A program made the translations under genes and the position numbers. A stretch of DNA of 64,000 bases from Bradyrhizobium sp. CB1717 (lineage in GTDB: Bacteria; Pseudomonadota; Alphaproteobacteria; Rhizobiales; Xanthobacteraceae). Positions within the stretch are counted from its first letter, which is position 1; every line of letters starts with the position of its first letter. The notes under the pieces were generated by a model. The model was not told the origin of the DNA, made no database searches, and worked only from the letters and a program-made list of their open reading frames with translations. The stretch spans positions 2,108,001 to 2,172,000 of the forward strand of contig NZ_CP121666.1 of NCBI RefSeq assembly GCF_029714325.1, written 5' to 3'. Of this stretch, positions 18,145-27,407 are shown in pieces.

Positions 18145-19485
18145 TCAGTTCGATGGCCGAATCTCGAAATCCGGCACGGCCGAGCCCTTGACGCTGACAA
18201 GCAGCGGCGTCGTCGACAACGCCGTCCACGCGCCAGGCGCAGAACTTGCCGCTTGCTGACATACATAGCCGATCTCGACATTCGCTTCTGCATTTTTTAA
18301 TCGAACCTCGAAGCGCTTCGACGGATTCTCCGACCACAGCGCCAATTTCGTGTCCGATCCGCTCTCGCTGCGGATCTGCACGACACCCGGCGCCGGCGTG
18401 GTTCGCGTCGCCTTCAGGCTGTTGCGGACGAAGGCCCAGCTTTCGCGAATGGAGCACACCGCGGGCTTCGGCGAATTGTCGAAATGATAGATGCCGAAAT
18501 TGTCCTCGAGATCGCCCGGCTTCGTCCCGCTGTCCTTCAGCTCGTAGAGCCATATTCCCTTGAGCCAGGGACCTGCGGTCGATGCCCAGAGGATCATCTG
18601 CGCCATGTTGTCGGCAGACAGCTGCTCGTTGACGCCGCATTTCGCGTTTGGTGTCGGCCATCCCGTCTCGGTCAGATAGATCGGATAGTCGGGATTGCCG
18701 GTCGCCTGTGCGACGCGCCGATGAAAGTTTTCCAGCCGTTCGATCGCTTCGGTCGCGGTGCGCCCGACCGGCGGCAGGCAATGGTTGTAGATGTGGATCG
18801 ACATGCCGTCCGCGATGCGGGCCACGTCGGTCTTCAGAAGCGCGTCGGTGAATTTCCAGCCGGGATCGTCGCCGAGCGCGCCGATCACGAAGGGCGCGGA
18901 GGGGGCCGCTTGCTTGACCGCGGGCTGCACCAGACGGGCAAGCGTCACGTAATTTTCGACCGTGAATTGCGGCTCTGCGCGCGCGCGCAGATTGTACTCG
19001 TTCCACAATTCGAAGATCGGCTGCCGCATCGCGACCGCTTGCGCGGCGGTCGCGGCGTAGGCGACGAATCGCTGGCGCGCTTCGTCGGTCGTCGGTGGAT
19101 CGGAGTTCGGGACGAGATGATGACCGGCGCCGAGAATGAGCAGCGGGATGCCGCCGCTGGTCCTGATCTGGGTCTCGAGGCGGCCGTTCAGGGCATTGAA
19201 ACCGAGCCGCTTGCCGGGCAGCTCGAAATCCGACCAGGGGAAGTCGTCCCGGAACGAGGTGACCCCGAGTTCCTTCATCTGCTTGATGGCGATGGCGGGC
19301 ACGTAGCCGCGGGCGCTGGTGACGCCTCCGAGGCCCTGATGCGTGCCGACGCCCAGCAGGAAGCGCTGATCGAGTGGTTGCGCATTCTGCGCGTTCGCAG
19401 GATAGACGAGGCCGGCCGCGGCGCAGAGCCCACATATCAGCGTCCGGAAACGACGCGTCGCGCGTTTCCTCTTTTGCTCCGTCAC
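18145..19485 (-). CDS. Secreted clan GH-A-like glycosidase
   Basis: About 446 aa from the GTG at 19485, upstream of a basic stretch and hydrophobic segment (RFRTLICGLCAAAGLVYPANA) that looks like a signal peptide. A TTG at 19545 would add 20 residues. The barrel carries PIFELWNEYNL (acid/base E163) and PIYLTETGWPT (nucleophile E273), with HIYNHCLPP between them. This resembles GH39-type enzymes in outline. A small beta domain follows from ~365. It sits between the GT4 pair and the export lipoprotein, which suggests periplasmic processing of the polymer near the export site. Confidence 0.72.
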   Translation of the reverse strand: MTEQKRKRATRRFRTLICGLCAAAGLVYPANAQNAQPLDQRFLLGVGTHQGLGGVTSARGYVPAIAIKQMKELGVTSFRDDFPWSDFELPGKRLGFNALNGRLETQIRTSGGIPLLILGAGHHLVPNSDPPTTDEARQRFVAYAATAAQAVAMRQPIFELWNEYNLRARAEPQFTVENYVTLARLVQPAVKQAAPSAPFVIGALGDDPGWKFTDALLKTDVARIADGMSIHIYNHCLPPVGRTATEAIERLENFHRRVAQATGNPDYPIYLTETGWPTPNAKCGVNEQLSADNMAQMILWASTAGPWLKGIWLYELKDSGTKPGDLEDNFGIYHFDNSPKPAVCSIRESWAFVRNSLKATRTTPAPGVVQIRSESGSDTKLALWSENPSKRFEVRLKNAEANVEIGYVCQQAASSAPGAWTALSTTPLLVSVKGSAVPDFEIRPSN

Positions 19486-19597
19486 GCTCGTATCCACTCC
19501 TGCTCGCGTCAACCCGACAAGGCTAGTCCTCTTGTGTGGCCCCAATGGGGTGAGGCGACCTTGTCTGCGCGCTCGTCATTGAGCGCGCTGAGTTGGG

Positions 19598-20827
19598 CTA
19601 TTTGGAGTTCACGACCACCGAGCTGATGTTGTCCGCATTGGTGGTTGCCGCGTTCAGCGGGTTCATGAGCTTGATGAATTCGATCGACGGCGATTCCGCG
19701 ACCGAAATCACGTCATGGTCGCGCATCCGGAACGTATCCGCCTGGAACCAGCCGTCCGGCTTGCTCATGTCGAACTTGTAGACGGCGGGAACGGTCTTGG
19801 TCGGGAACTGCGAGACGTCGACGCCGATCTGCTGCAGCAGCGGCTTCGGCTCGAACCGGTAGACGTAGATGGACTTGGAGTCTGCGCGTGCCGCGTCGAG
19901 ACCGCCCGCCTTCGCGATGGCTTCAGCCAGCGACATGTTGTCGTTCTCGAACGAGAAGCGGCGGTTGTTGGTGCCGCCGATCGAACCTGGCGACGGCGTC
20001 GCGCCGAACACCATGTAGACGCGCGGGATGCGGGTCAGGAAGACGACGTCGCCCGGCGCCAGCAGGGCGTCCTGGTCGGGGTGGTGCACCACCGACGACA
20101 TCGACTCGCTGTAGGTGCGGCCCTCGCGCTTGATCGTGATCGTGCTCTCATAGGACGGATATTTGGGACCGCCGGCGCGCGCGATCGCGCCCATCAGGCG
20201 AATGCCGCCCGGGTCGACCGGAAAGCGTAGCGGCGAATTGACTTCGCCGAGCACGCTGATCTGGTTGCCGCGCTGTTCGGCGACGCTGACGACGGCCTGC
20301 GGGTCGATGGCGCGGTCCTTGAGGCGCTCGCGGATGATGTTCGAAACGGCGCGCGGCGTCAGCCCGGCGACCTTGATCGATCCGGCGTAGGGAATGTTGA
20401 TGTTGCCGGACTGGTCGACCTGCTGCCTCGGAATATCGACGAAATTGCCCGGCCGCACGCCCGCTTCGCGCGGAATGAACAGGCCGCCGGCCTGGGCCTC
20501 GTACACGGTCACGGTGACGATGTCGCCGATGCCGATCGTGACGTCGCGATAATTGCCGCCGGGAAGACGCGAGAACACCATTCCGGAGGAGTCCGTGAAC
20601 GCATTGGTCGCCTGCATGATCGCCGGATTGACCGGCATCAGGGCGTAGGACAGCGGCGCCGACGGCTCGGTGACGAGCGCGGCATTTGTTTGCGTGGCCA
20701 CGGCATCCGGAGCGTCCAGGGGAATGAAGCCCGCGCAACCCGCCAGGGATACGCTGATCGCAGCAACTGCCAGGATTCGGCTAATCCCGAAATCAAAAGA
20801 AAAACGTTCGGTCTTAGCCACCGCCAT
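19598..20827 (-). CDS. Polysaccharide export lipoprotein, Wza/OPX family
   Basis: 409 aa from the ATG at 20827, preceded by GAGGGA. The N-terminus has a lipoprotein signal with lipobox SLAGC (cysteine at ~30). A poly-export domain follows (IGIGDIVTVTVYEAQAGGLFIPRE...FVDIPRQQVDQSGNINIPYAG), then two SLBB-type segments (QISVLGEVNSPLRFPVDPGG and PRVYMVFGATPSPGSI). The family forms the outer-membrane channel for capsule and exopolysaccharide. No Wzc-type co-polymerase or tyrosine kinase is next to it, which is unusual; it may be encoded outside the window. The extended start at 20914 would bury the signal peptide and is rejected. Confidence 0.9.
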   Translation of the reverse strand: MAVAKTERFSFDFGISRILAVAAISVSLAGCAGFIPLDAPDAVATQTNAALVTEPSAPLSYALMPVNPAIMQATNAFTDSSGMVFSRLPGGNYRDVTIGIGDIVTVTVYEAQAGGLFIPREAGVRPGNFVDIPRQQVDQSGNINIPYAGSIKVAGLTPRAVSNIIRERLKDRAIDPQAVVSVAEQRGNQISVLGEVNSPLRFPVDPGGIRLMGAIARAGGPKYPSYESTITIKREGRTYSESMSSVVHHPDQDALLAPGDVVFLTRIPRVYMVFGATPSPGSIGGTNNRRFSFENDNMSLAEAIAKAGGLDAARADSKSIYVYRFEPKPLLQQIGVDVSQFPTKTVPAVYKFDMSKPDGWFQADTFRMRDHDVISVAESPSIEFIKLMNPLNAATTNADNISSVVVNSK

Positions 20828-21252
20828 TCCCTCGTACTCATTTAAAATCGGAAACACCGTACAAATCCCGTGCTGCTGAGTCACTGCTACGTCTTCGACT
20901 TTATGGTAAAGCACTCATGGCTGTGACCTTATTGCCACTTGCGAACTGCGATTCACGTAAGGATGGCTGTTCAAAATCTGTGCGACGGGTTCCTGATTTA
21001 TAAGCAGTTTGCAAACTAGACGTACACGTGTCGGATCAATGTCACGATTGAGGCTGTTGTCGAACTTGTTGGTCGCACGCGCGCCGATGGTTCGAGTGCT
21101 CTCGTGATCGGCTGCCGGCGGAAATTTCTGCGGCGGGATTTCGCCTCCGTTAACGCTTAGATTCGGAAGCTGGCGTCACGCTGGCGTCCGTAAGGTCTTC
21201 CTAATCCTGATCCGGCTAGTTGCACGGTCAAACAACAGGGAAGGCGAAGACG
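20828..21252. other. Intergenic region upstream of the export lipoprotein, AT-richer
   Basis: This 425-base space separates the reversed export gene from a small forward ORF. The stretch 20930-21030 is relatively AT-rich and holds a perfect 12-bp palindrome. It most likely contains the promoter of the reversed block that runs down to 14183. No other gene is seen. Confidence 0.5.
21006..21017. promoter_or_regulatory. Perfect palindrome AGTTTGCAAACT, candidate operator
   Basis: The 12 bases AGTTTGCAAACT equal their own reverse complement. They lie about 180 bases upstream of the export lipoprotein start, in AT-richer DNA. A dimeric regulator of the polysaccharide block could bind here. No known consensus is claimed. 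Confidence 0.35.
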
Positions 21253-21396
21253 ATGTTGCAGACCGGATCACTGCTGTTCGCAGCAGGCTTTCTCACCTGC
21301 GCGATGATCGTTGCGTCCGCAATCGCCTGGTCGTTCTCCGACAATCGGGTGACCGACGGCGAGTTCGCGCAGGAAGATGGCCGCCGCATGGCCTGA
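21253..21396 (+). CDS. Small single-pass membrane protein, 47 aa, unknown function
   Basis: The frame starts MLQTGSLLFAAGFLTCAMIV with GGGAAGG upstream of the ATG and ends in a short acidic, polar tail rich in D, E and R. One transmembrane helix covers residues ~5-27. The good ribosome site and the helix make it likely to be real. It stands alone between the export-gene promoter region and a reversed glycosyltransferase. No family is recognised. Confidence 0.55.
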   Translation: MLQTGSLLFAAGFLTCAMIVASAIAWSFSDNRVTDGEFAQEDGRRMA

Positions 21397-21407
21397 TCGG
21401 CCGGTCA

Positions 21408-22568
21408 TCACGGTCGTAGATTGTTCGGAAGGTCGGACTGCAGCTTCGCCTGCTGCCCGGATTCGCTCTGGCGCATGTGCAGGACGTCGGCATAGACCTG
21501 ACTCAAGGTCCGGTGCGTCTGCTCGATGTCGTAGAGGCGGGCGAAGCGCTCATAGCCGGCCCGGCCGACCGCAGGCAGGTCCATTCGCGTCGCGCGTTGA
21601 AAACCTTCGGCCAGCTTTTCCGCCGAGACTTCGTCGCAGAGTACGCCCGTCGCGCTGTCTTCGACGATTTCCGGCAGGGCGCCGATGCGGAAGGCGATGA
21701 TCGGTTTGGCCGCACGCATTGCCTCGATCGCGACCAGCCCAAACGCCTCCCAGCGCGAGGGAATCGCGACCATGTCGGCCTGGTCCAGCTCGGCCTCGAT
21801 CTGGTTGCGATTCATCCAGCCCAGAAATGTCACGTTGGCTGGCAGGTCGCTTCGGTGGAATTTGCTGACGACCGAAGCGCCGATCAGACGCACGTCGAGC
21901 GTATTTCCGAGCGCGCGCGCGGCCTCGATCAGGAGGTCGTACCCCTTCTGGCGGTCGAGGCGTCCGATGAAGAGGACCTTGATCTTCTCCGACCGCCACG
22001 GCGCTGCGCTCTGGTCGAGCACGGGACGCTGCCTGGAAATCCCGTTGTGCACAAGAACGAGGCGATTCGCCGCGATTCCGACCTGCATGGCATCGGTCCG
22101 CTCGCTCTCCGAGATGCACACGATGCGATGGGTGAATTTCGACAGCACGAGCTCGGTGAACTTGGTGACCTCGCGGCTGAGGCGGCCGGTCTCGCGGCCG
22201 AACGCCCATCCGTGCGGGCAATAGACGATTCGCGAACGCCGATAGGTCAGCCAGAGCACCGGGCGCACCACGAGCCCGGCGAACGAGGAGTGAAGATGGA
22301 TGATGTCGGGCCGCAGCTGCCGGACCGCGCGCATCGTCGCGAACAGCATGCGAAACAGGCCGAGCGCGTTGCGGCCCTCGCGCGGAAACGTGGTGACGGC
22401 ATCATCCTCGATGTTCACCAGATCGCCGCGATGGTCGGACGGAACGACATAGTTGACGTTGCCGCGGCCGAAGCTGGCGCACTGATGCGGATGCAACTCG
22501 TTGAGATAGGTCGCGATGCCGCCTCTGACCGTCTCGGCGACATGCAGAATTTTCAGGCCGCTGGACAA
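21408..22568 (-). CDS. Glycosyltransferase family 4
   Basis: 386 aa from a TTG at 22568, with AAGGAAGGA about 9 bases upstream. Motifs are LKILHVAETVRGGIATYLNE, IHLHSSFAGLVVRPVLW, VLFIGRLDRQKGYDLLIEAA and the intact EX7E motif in SRWEAFGLVAIEAM. The VRGGIATYL glycine loop is common in rhamnosyl- or N-acetylaminosugar-type GT4 enzymes, but the donor cannot be assigned. It runs convergent with the small ORF, 11 bases away, and 82 bases downstream of another GT4 gene. Confidence 0.87.
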   Translation of the reverse strand: MSSGLKILHVAETVRGGIATYLNELHPHQCASFGRGNVNYVVPSDHRGDLVNIEDDAVTTFPREGRNALGLFRMLFATMRAVRQLRPDIIHLHSSFAGLVVRPVLWLTYRRSRIVYCPHGWAFGRETGRLSREVTKFTELVLSKFTHRIVCISESERTDAMQVGIAANRLVLVHNGISRQRPVLDQSAAPWRSEKIKVLFIGRLDRQKGYDLLIEAARALGNTLDVRLIGASVVSKFHRSDLPANVTFLGWMNRNQIEAELDQADMVAIPSRWEAFGLVAIEAMRAAKPIIAFRIGALPEIVEDSATGVLCDEVSAEKLAEGFQRATRMDLPAVGRAGYERFARLYDIEQTHRTLSQVYADVLHMRQSESGQQAKLQSDLPNNLRP

Positions 22569-22650
22569 CGGTCATTCCTTCCTTGACTTGCAGGCGCCGG
22601 ATCTTGCGGACACACATCTAGCGCCGCCAAGCAGCAATATTTGGGCCGCT

Positions 22651-23766
22651 TCATTGTACGAGGCGCCCCGATGCGGTTTGCGGAGCCGGTTTGGCGAGGA
22701 ATTCGAGCATTGCTGCGGCCGACTTGGCCCAGGAATATGTCGCAAGGCGCTTTTGCTGCCTCTCCTGTTCCGCAGGCGAAATCCTGCCGAGTACAATCCT
22801 TTCGTGCATTCGCGCCGACAGCCCGTCCGCATCGAGCGGATCGAAATAGACGGCGGCATCGTCGCAAGTCTCGCGCACCGCCGCGGCGGAACTCGCAATC
22901 ACCGGGCAGGCGAAGTACATCGCTTCCAGGGGAGGGATGCCGAAGCCCTCGTAGAGGCTCGGAAAAACGAACGCCGCGGCCCGGGCGAACAGCGCCGCGA
23001 TTTCCTCGTCCGTCAGGCGGCCGGCGACAACGATGCCGGTGCGCGATTCGGTGGCGCTGTCGCCAAACACCTTGCTGTTGTCGCCTCCGACCACCACCAG
23101 CGGAAAATCGGCGCGGCCGAGCCGCTCGGCGGCGCGAACGGCGGTGTCGACATTCTTGTTCTTCGTCATCGAGCCGACGAAGAGGAAGAACTGGTGGGGC
23201 GCAAGACGCAGTCGATCGATGATCGAGAAATCCGGCGCGACGGTCGCGAAGTGCTCTGCGCTGTTTGGAATGACGGGGATCGCGGCGGGATCCAGCGACA
23301 GCACCTCGGCAAGTTCGTTGCGCGAAAATGCGGAAACTGTTGCGATCGTTGCGGCGCGGGCCAGCAAATGGTCGAGCGTCCGATGCAAGGCGAGGTAGCG
23401 CCAGCTGAAGAAGTCCGGCCGCCTGAAAACCTGCGCGTCGTGAATCACGACCAGATGGTCGCGATGGAGCACCGGGCCGGAATTGGCAAGGCTGATGAGG
23501 CGCGTGCCGGCGGCTGCGCGCGCCAGGTCGATCTGGTCCCACGCGTGGCCCTGCAACGATCCGACCTGCTTGACGTTGATGCGGCGAAGACCGGGAAGCG
23601 TCTGGGCATTCGGTGGCGCGAGAATCTGCCACTCTGCGTCCACCAGTTGTCGTGGAGCCTCTCCGCTCGCGAGCAAGCGGTCCATCGCCTTGACGATTTC
23701 GGCGGCGTAGCGCTGCACGCCCGTAAGCGATTGTGACAGGAACCTGCCGTTGATGGAAAGTTTCAA
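22651..23766 (-). CDS. Glycosyltransferase family 4, mannosyltransferase-like
   Basis: 371 aa from a TTG at 23766, just before KLSINGRFLSQSLTGVQRYA where the conserved domain begins. The frame is open further upstream, but that part looks non-coding. LVVIHDAQVFRRP, ATVSAFSRNELAEVL, FLFVGSMTKNKNVDTAVRAA and EGFGIPPLEAM (both Glu present) match the WbaZ/MtfB-like subgroup that often uses GDP-mannose. The nearby gmd and fcl genes show that GDP-mannose derivatives are used in this locus. It is the last reversed glycosyltransferase before the forward sugar-nucleotide genes. Confidence 0.82.
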   Translation of the reverse strand: MKLSINGRFLSQSLTGVQRYAAEIVKAMDRLLASGEAPRQLVDAEWQILAPPNAQTLPGLRRINVKQVGSLQGHAWDQIDLARAAAGTRLISLANSGPVLHRDHLVVIHDAQVFRRPDFFSWRYLALHRTLDHLLARAATIATVSAFSRNELAEVLSLDPAAIPVIPNSAEHFATVAPDFSIIDRLRLAPHQFFLFVGSMTKNKNVDTAVRAAERLGRADFPLVVVGGDNSKVFGDSATESRTGIVVAGRLTDEEIAALFARAAAFVFPSLYEGFGIPPLEAMYFACPVIASSAAAVRETCDDAAVYFDPLDADGLSARMHERIVLGRISPAEQERQQKRLATYSWAKSAAAMLEFLAKPAPQTASGRLVQ

Positions 23767-24035
23767 AGCCGATCTTTTCTTGGTGGGGGACTTGTTCTTG
23801 GTGAGTGTCTGGCGCGAGCGTTGCCTCAAGACTAAGCATTCGCGCCGAAGAGATGATCTATGACCTGTAGCACAGTTGGCGCTATCGTCCGAGCATCTTC
23901 GCGAGGCCGATAGCATGCGACGATGCATGGCGCCATCATGTTTCCTACACATTTCGATGCGCTTACATGGACGCCTGATTTGATGACTGTCGCAATCGTC
24001 CAAACCTTGCCTCTCATGTCCTGGTCTGGCATTGC

Positions 24036-25073
24036 ATGCGCGGAATGAACGAGGTGACAACTTTGCGGCCAGTGATCGTGACCGGTGCTGCCGGCTTTAT
24101 CGGAATGCACGTTTGTGAACGGCTGTTGGCGCGCGGCGAGCAGGTCGTTGGCATCGATGCAGTCACACCGTATTACGATCCGGCGCTGAAGCGTGCGCGT
24201 CTTGCAACGCTCGAGAACCGTCCGGGTTTCAGATTTGACGAGATCGATCTTGCTGATTTCGCCGCGGTGACGCGCGTGTTCGACGAGGTCTCGCCCGACC
24301 GCGTCGTGCATCTGGCGGCGCAGCCCGGGGTGCGTGCGTCGATCGACGATCCCATCACCAGTATCCGCGCCAATTGCGACGGCTTCGTCACCGTGCTCGA
24401 GGCCGGCCGGCGCCATGGCCTCAAGCATCTCGTCTACGCTTCGTCGAGCTCCGTCTACGGTGCCAACCGCACCTTGCCGTATTCGACCGAGCATTCGGTG
24501 AACCACCCGGTCAGCCTTTACGCCGCGAGCAAGAAGGCGAACGAGCTGATGGCGCACACGTTCGCGCATGTTCACAAGCTGCCGGTGACCGGCCTTCGCT
24601 TCTTCACCGTCTACGGTCCGTGGGGCCGGCCCGACATGGCCGCCTGGCTGTTCACGCGCGCGATCTTCGCCAATGAGCCGATCAAGATCTTCAATAACGG
24701 CGACATGTGGCGCGACTTCACCTATGTCGACGACATCGTCGAAGGTGTGATCCGCACGCTCGACCGGCCCGCGGCGCCGAATCCTGCGTGGAACGCGGAG
24801 CAGCCGGAAAATTCGTCGAGCTATGCGCCGTATCGCGTCTACAACATCGGCAACAACCGCTCGGTCAATCTGATCGAGTTCGTCGAGACGCTGGAGAAGA
24901 TCATCGGCAAGCCCGCGATCCGCCAGTTGCTGCCGATGCAGGCCGGCGACGTGCTGGAGACGCGCGCCGACATCTCCGCCCTCCAGCGCGACGTCGGTTT
25001 CTCGCCGTCGACGTCGATTGCAGACGGCCTCGGCCGCTTCGTCGAATGGTACCGCGGGTATCACGGCCTCTGA
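24036..25073 (+). CDS. NAD-dependent epimerase, UDP-glucuronate 4-epimerase-like
   Basis: 345 aa (ATG at 24036; MNEVTTL at 24045 is an alternative). It has the extended SDR fold with VTGAAGFIGMHV, YASSSSVYG, catalytic YAASKK, and RFFTVYGPWGRPDMA, which is characteristic of the uronate 4-epimerases (LpsL, CapI). The reaction would interconvert UDP-glucuronate and UDP-galacturonate in the cytoplasm. This fits with ugd, 2.3 kb downstream, which makes UDP-glucuronate. A hairpin lies 10 bases after the stop. Confidence 0.85.
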   Translation: MRGMNEVTTLRPVIVTGAAGFIGMHVCERLLARGEQVVGIDAVTPYYDPALKRARLATLENRPGFRFDEIDLADFAAVTRVFDEVSPDRVVHLAAQPGVRASIDDPITSIRANCDGFVTVLEAGRRHGLKHLVYASSSSVYGANRTLPYSTEHSVNHPVSLYAASKKANELMAHTFAHVHKLPVTGLRFFTVYGPWGRPDMAAWLFTRAIFANEPIKIFNNGDMWRDFTYVDDIVEGVIRTLDRPAAPNPAWNAEQPENSSSYAPYRVYNIGNNRSVNLIEFVETLEKIIGKPAIRQLLPMQAGDVLETRADISALQRDVGFSPSTSIADGLGRFVEWYRGYHGL

Positions 25074-25083
25074 TTCCGCGATC

Positions 25084-25104
25084 GGCGGCACCTTGCGTGC
25101 CGCC
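25084..25104 (+). terminator. Terminator-like hairpin after the epimerase gene
   Basis: GGCGGCAC and GTGCCGCC form a perfect 8-bp stem around the loop CTTGC. No T-run follows, so it may be a weak terminator or an RNA-stabilising hairpin. Confidence 0.4.
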
Positions 25105-25239
25105 CGTGACGCCCGGCTTTACGGTGGTTCTTGCGCTTTTGGCCGCCGGTGACCTTGTCAGCGGGCGCGAACGGTGGTTATCCGTCCTCCGAACCCCTTT
25201 TGACCCGGAACCTGGCGCAGGCCCAAAGCTGAGCGGATC

Positions 25240-26310
25240 ATGGCTGAGCGGATCGCTCTCATCACCGGCGTGACCGGCCAGGACGGCGCCTATCTCGCCG
25301 AATATCTGCTGTCGCTCGGCTATGTCGTGCACGGCATCAAGCGGCGCTCGTCCTCGTTCAACACGGCCCGCGTCGACCATCTCTACCAGGACCCGCATGT
25401 CGGCAACGTGCCGTTCCTGATGCACTATGGCGACATGACGGATTCGACCAATCTGATCCGCCTGGTGCAGCAGATCCGCCCCACAGAGATCTACAATCTC
25501 GCCGCGCAAAGCCACGTCGCCGTCAGCTTCGAGAGCCCGGAATACACTGCGAACGCCGACGCCCTCGGCGTGCTGCGCCTGCTGGAGGCGATCCGCATCC
25601 TCGGCATGGAGAAGGAGACGCGGTTCTACCAGGCCTCGACTTCCGAGCTCTACGGTCTCGTGCAGGAGATTCCGCAGAAGGAGACGACGCCGTTCTATCC
25701 GCGCTCGCCTTATGGCGTCGCCAAGCTCTACGGCTACTGGATCACGGTGAACTACCGCGAAGCCTACGGCATGTTCGCGTCCAACGGCATCCTGTTCAAC
25801 CATGAGAGCCCGATCCGCGGCGAGACGTTTGTGACGCGCAAGATCACGCGCGGCGTGTCGCGCATCGAGATGGGTCTGGAAGACACGCTCTATCTCGGCA
25901 ATCTCGAGGCGAAGCGCGACTGGGGCCATGCCAGGGATTACGTCGAGGGCATGCACAAGATCCTGCAGGCCGACAAGCCGGATGATTTCGTGCTCGCCAC
26001 CGGCGAGATGCACTCGGTGCGCGAGATGGTCGAGCTGTCGTTCGCGCAGGTCGGCCGCCGCATCGTCTGGCGCGGCAAGGGCGTCGAGGAAACCGGCATC
26101 GACGAGAAGAGCGGCAAGACGGTCGTGAAGATCGATCCGACCTATTTCCGCCCGACCGAGGTCGATCTCCTGATCGGCGATGCCAGCAAGGCGCGCGAGG
26201 TGCTCGGCTGGACGCCGAAGCGGACGTTTGCGGAGCTCGTCGCGGAGATGATGAGAAGCGATCTGGCCGAGGCGAAGCGGGATGCAGGCCGTGGCCAACA
26301 CAGCGTTTGA
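25240..26310 (+). CDS. gmd: GDP-mannose 4,6-dehydratase
   Basis: 356 aa. It converts GDP-D-mannose to GDP-4-keto-6-deoxymannose, the first step to GDP-L-fucose and related 6-deoxysugars. Signature segments are [19 protein letters not shown] (NADP-binding), [18 protein letters not shown], the catalytic Thr/Glu of STSELYG, the YGVAK pair, and [17 protein letters not shown]. Length matches the family (~350-370). The next gene overlaps by 29 bases, which points to coupled expression of the two fucose-pathway enzymes. Confidence 0.97.
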   Translation: MAERIALITGVTGQDGAYLAEYLLSLGYVVHGIKRRSSSFNTARVDHLYQDPHVGNVPFLMHYGDMTDSTNLIRLVQQIRPTEIYNLAAQSHVAVSFESPEYTANADALGVLRLLEAIRILGMEKETRFYQASTSELYGLVQEIPQKETTPFYPRSPYGVAKLYGYWITVNYREAYGMFASNGILFNHESPIRGETFVTRKITRGVSRIEMGLEDTLYLGNLEAKRDWGHARDYVEGMHKILQADKPDDFVLATGEMHSVREMVELSFAQVGRRIVWRGKGVEETGIDEKSGKTVVKIDPTYFRPTEVDLLIGDASKAREVLGWTPKRTFAELVAEMMRSDLAEAKRDAGRGQHSV

Positions 26311-27232
26311 GCTGAGGGGCAAGAGCGTCTACGTCGCCGGCCATCGCGGCATGGTCGGCAGCGCGCTCGTGCGCCGGCTCGGAGCGGAGGACGTCCAGCT
26401 CGTCACGGTGGCCAGGGGCGAGGTCGATCTGCGCAACCAGGCCGCGGTGTTCGACTGGTTCGCAAGGGTGCGGCCGCAGGTGGTGTTCCTTGCCGCCGCA
26501 AAGGTCGGCGGCATCGTCGCCAATGATACGCTGCGCGCCGAGTTCATCTACGACAACATCGCGATCGCCGCGAACGTGATCCAGGCCGCGCATCGGAACG
26601 ACACGGAGAAGCTGATGTTCCTGGGCTCCTCCTGCATCTATCCGAAGCTGGCGCCGCAGCCGCTGCGCGAGGACTCGGTGCTGACAGGCCCGCTGGAGCC
26701 GACCAACGAGCCCTATGCGATCGCCAAGATCGCGGGCATCAAGATGGTGGAGGCCTATCGCAGCCAATACGGCTGCGATTTCATCAGCGTGATGCCGACC
26801 AATCTCTACGGCCCCGGCGACAATTATCACCCCGAAATGAGCCACGTCGTCGCCGCCCTGATCCGCCGCTTCCACGAGGCCAAGGTGTCGGGCGCGAAGA
26901 GCGTCGTGGTCTGGGGCACCGGCACGCCGCGGCGCGAGTTCCTCTATGTCGACGACATGGCAGATGCCTGCGTGCACCTGATGAAGACCTATTCCAGCGC
27001 GGAACTGGTCAACATCGGCACCGGCGAGGACATCGCCATCGCCGAATTCGCGCGCCTCGTCGCCGACATCGTCGGCTACAGCGGTGAGATCTCTTTCGAC
27101 ACGTCGCGGCCCGACGGCACCCCGCGCAAGTTGCTCGACGTCAGCCGTCTGGCAAAACTCGGCTGGCGCGCGACGACGTCGCTTCACGACGGCCTGACGC
27201 GCGCATATGCGGCGTATCTCTCGCATACGTAG
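26282..27232 (+). CDS. fcl: GDP-L-fucose synthase (GDP-4-keto-6-deoxymannose 3,5-epimerase/4-reductase)
   Basis: 316 aa. It completes GDP-L-fucose synthesis with NADPH. Features: [37 protein letters not shown], the catalytic YAIAK, and [18 protein letters not shown]. The start overlaps gmd by 29 bases in another frame. Together gmd and fcl show that the cell makes activated L-fucose, a sugar to be expected in the polymer of this locus or in the LPS. Confidence 0.96.
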   Translation: MQAVANTAFELRGKSVYVAGHRGMVGSALVRRLGAEDVQLVTVARGEVDLRNQAAVFDWFARVRPQVVFLAAAKVGGIVANDTLRAEFIYDNIAIAANVIQAAHRNDTEKLMFLGSSCIYPKLAPQPLREDSVLTGPLEPTNEPYAIAKIAGIKMVEAYRSQYGCDFISVMPTNLYGPGDNYHPEMSHVVAALIRRFHEAKVSGAKSVVVWGTGTPRREFLYVDDMADACVHLMKTYSSAELVNIGTGEDIAIAEFARLVADIVGYSGEISFDTSRPDGTPRKLLDVSRLAKLGWRATTSLHDGLTRAYAAYLSHT

Positions 27233-27407
27233 AATGCACAATTGCATGTTCCGTATTTCAGAGGATGTCCGCAATTCCTGTCACGCGCGGCGGCTAAGGA
27301 TTATTCGCTGTGCGATGCAACCTGCCCTAATGTTGTGCGTGCGGCCTGATAGAGAAATGGTCTAGGGTGTTCAGTGGAACATCCGTCTTCAACGGAAAGA
27401 GTTTTTC

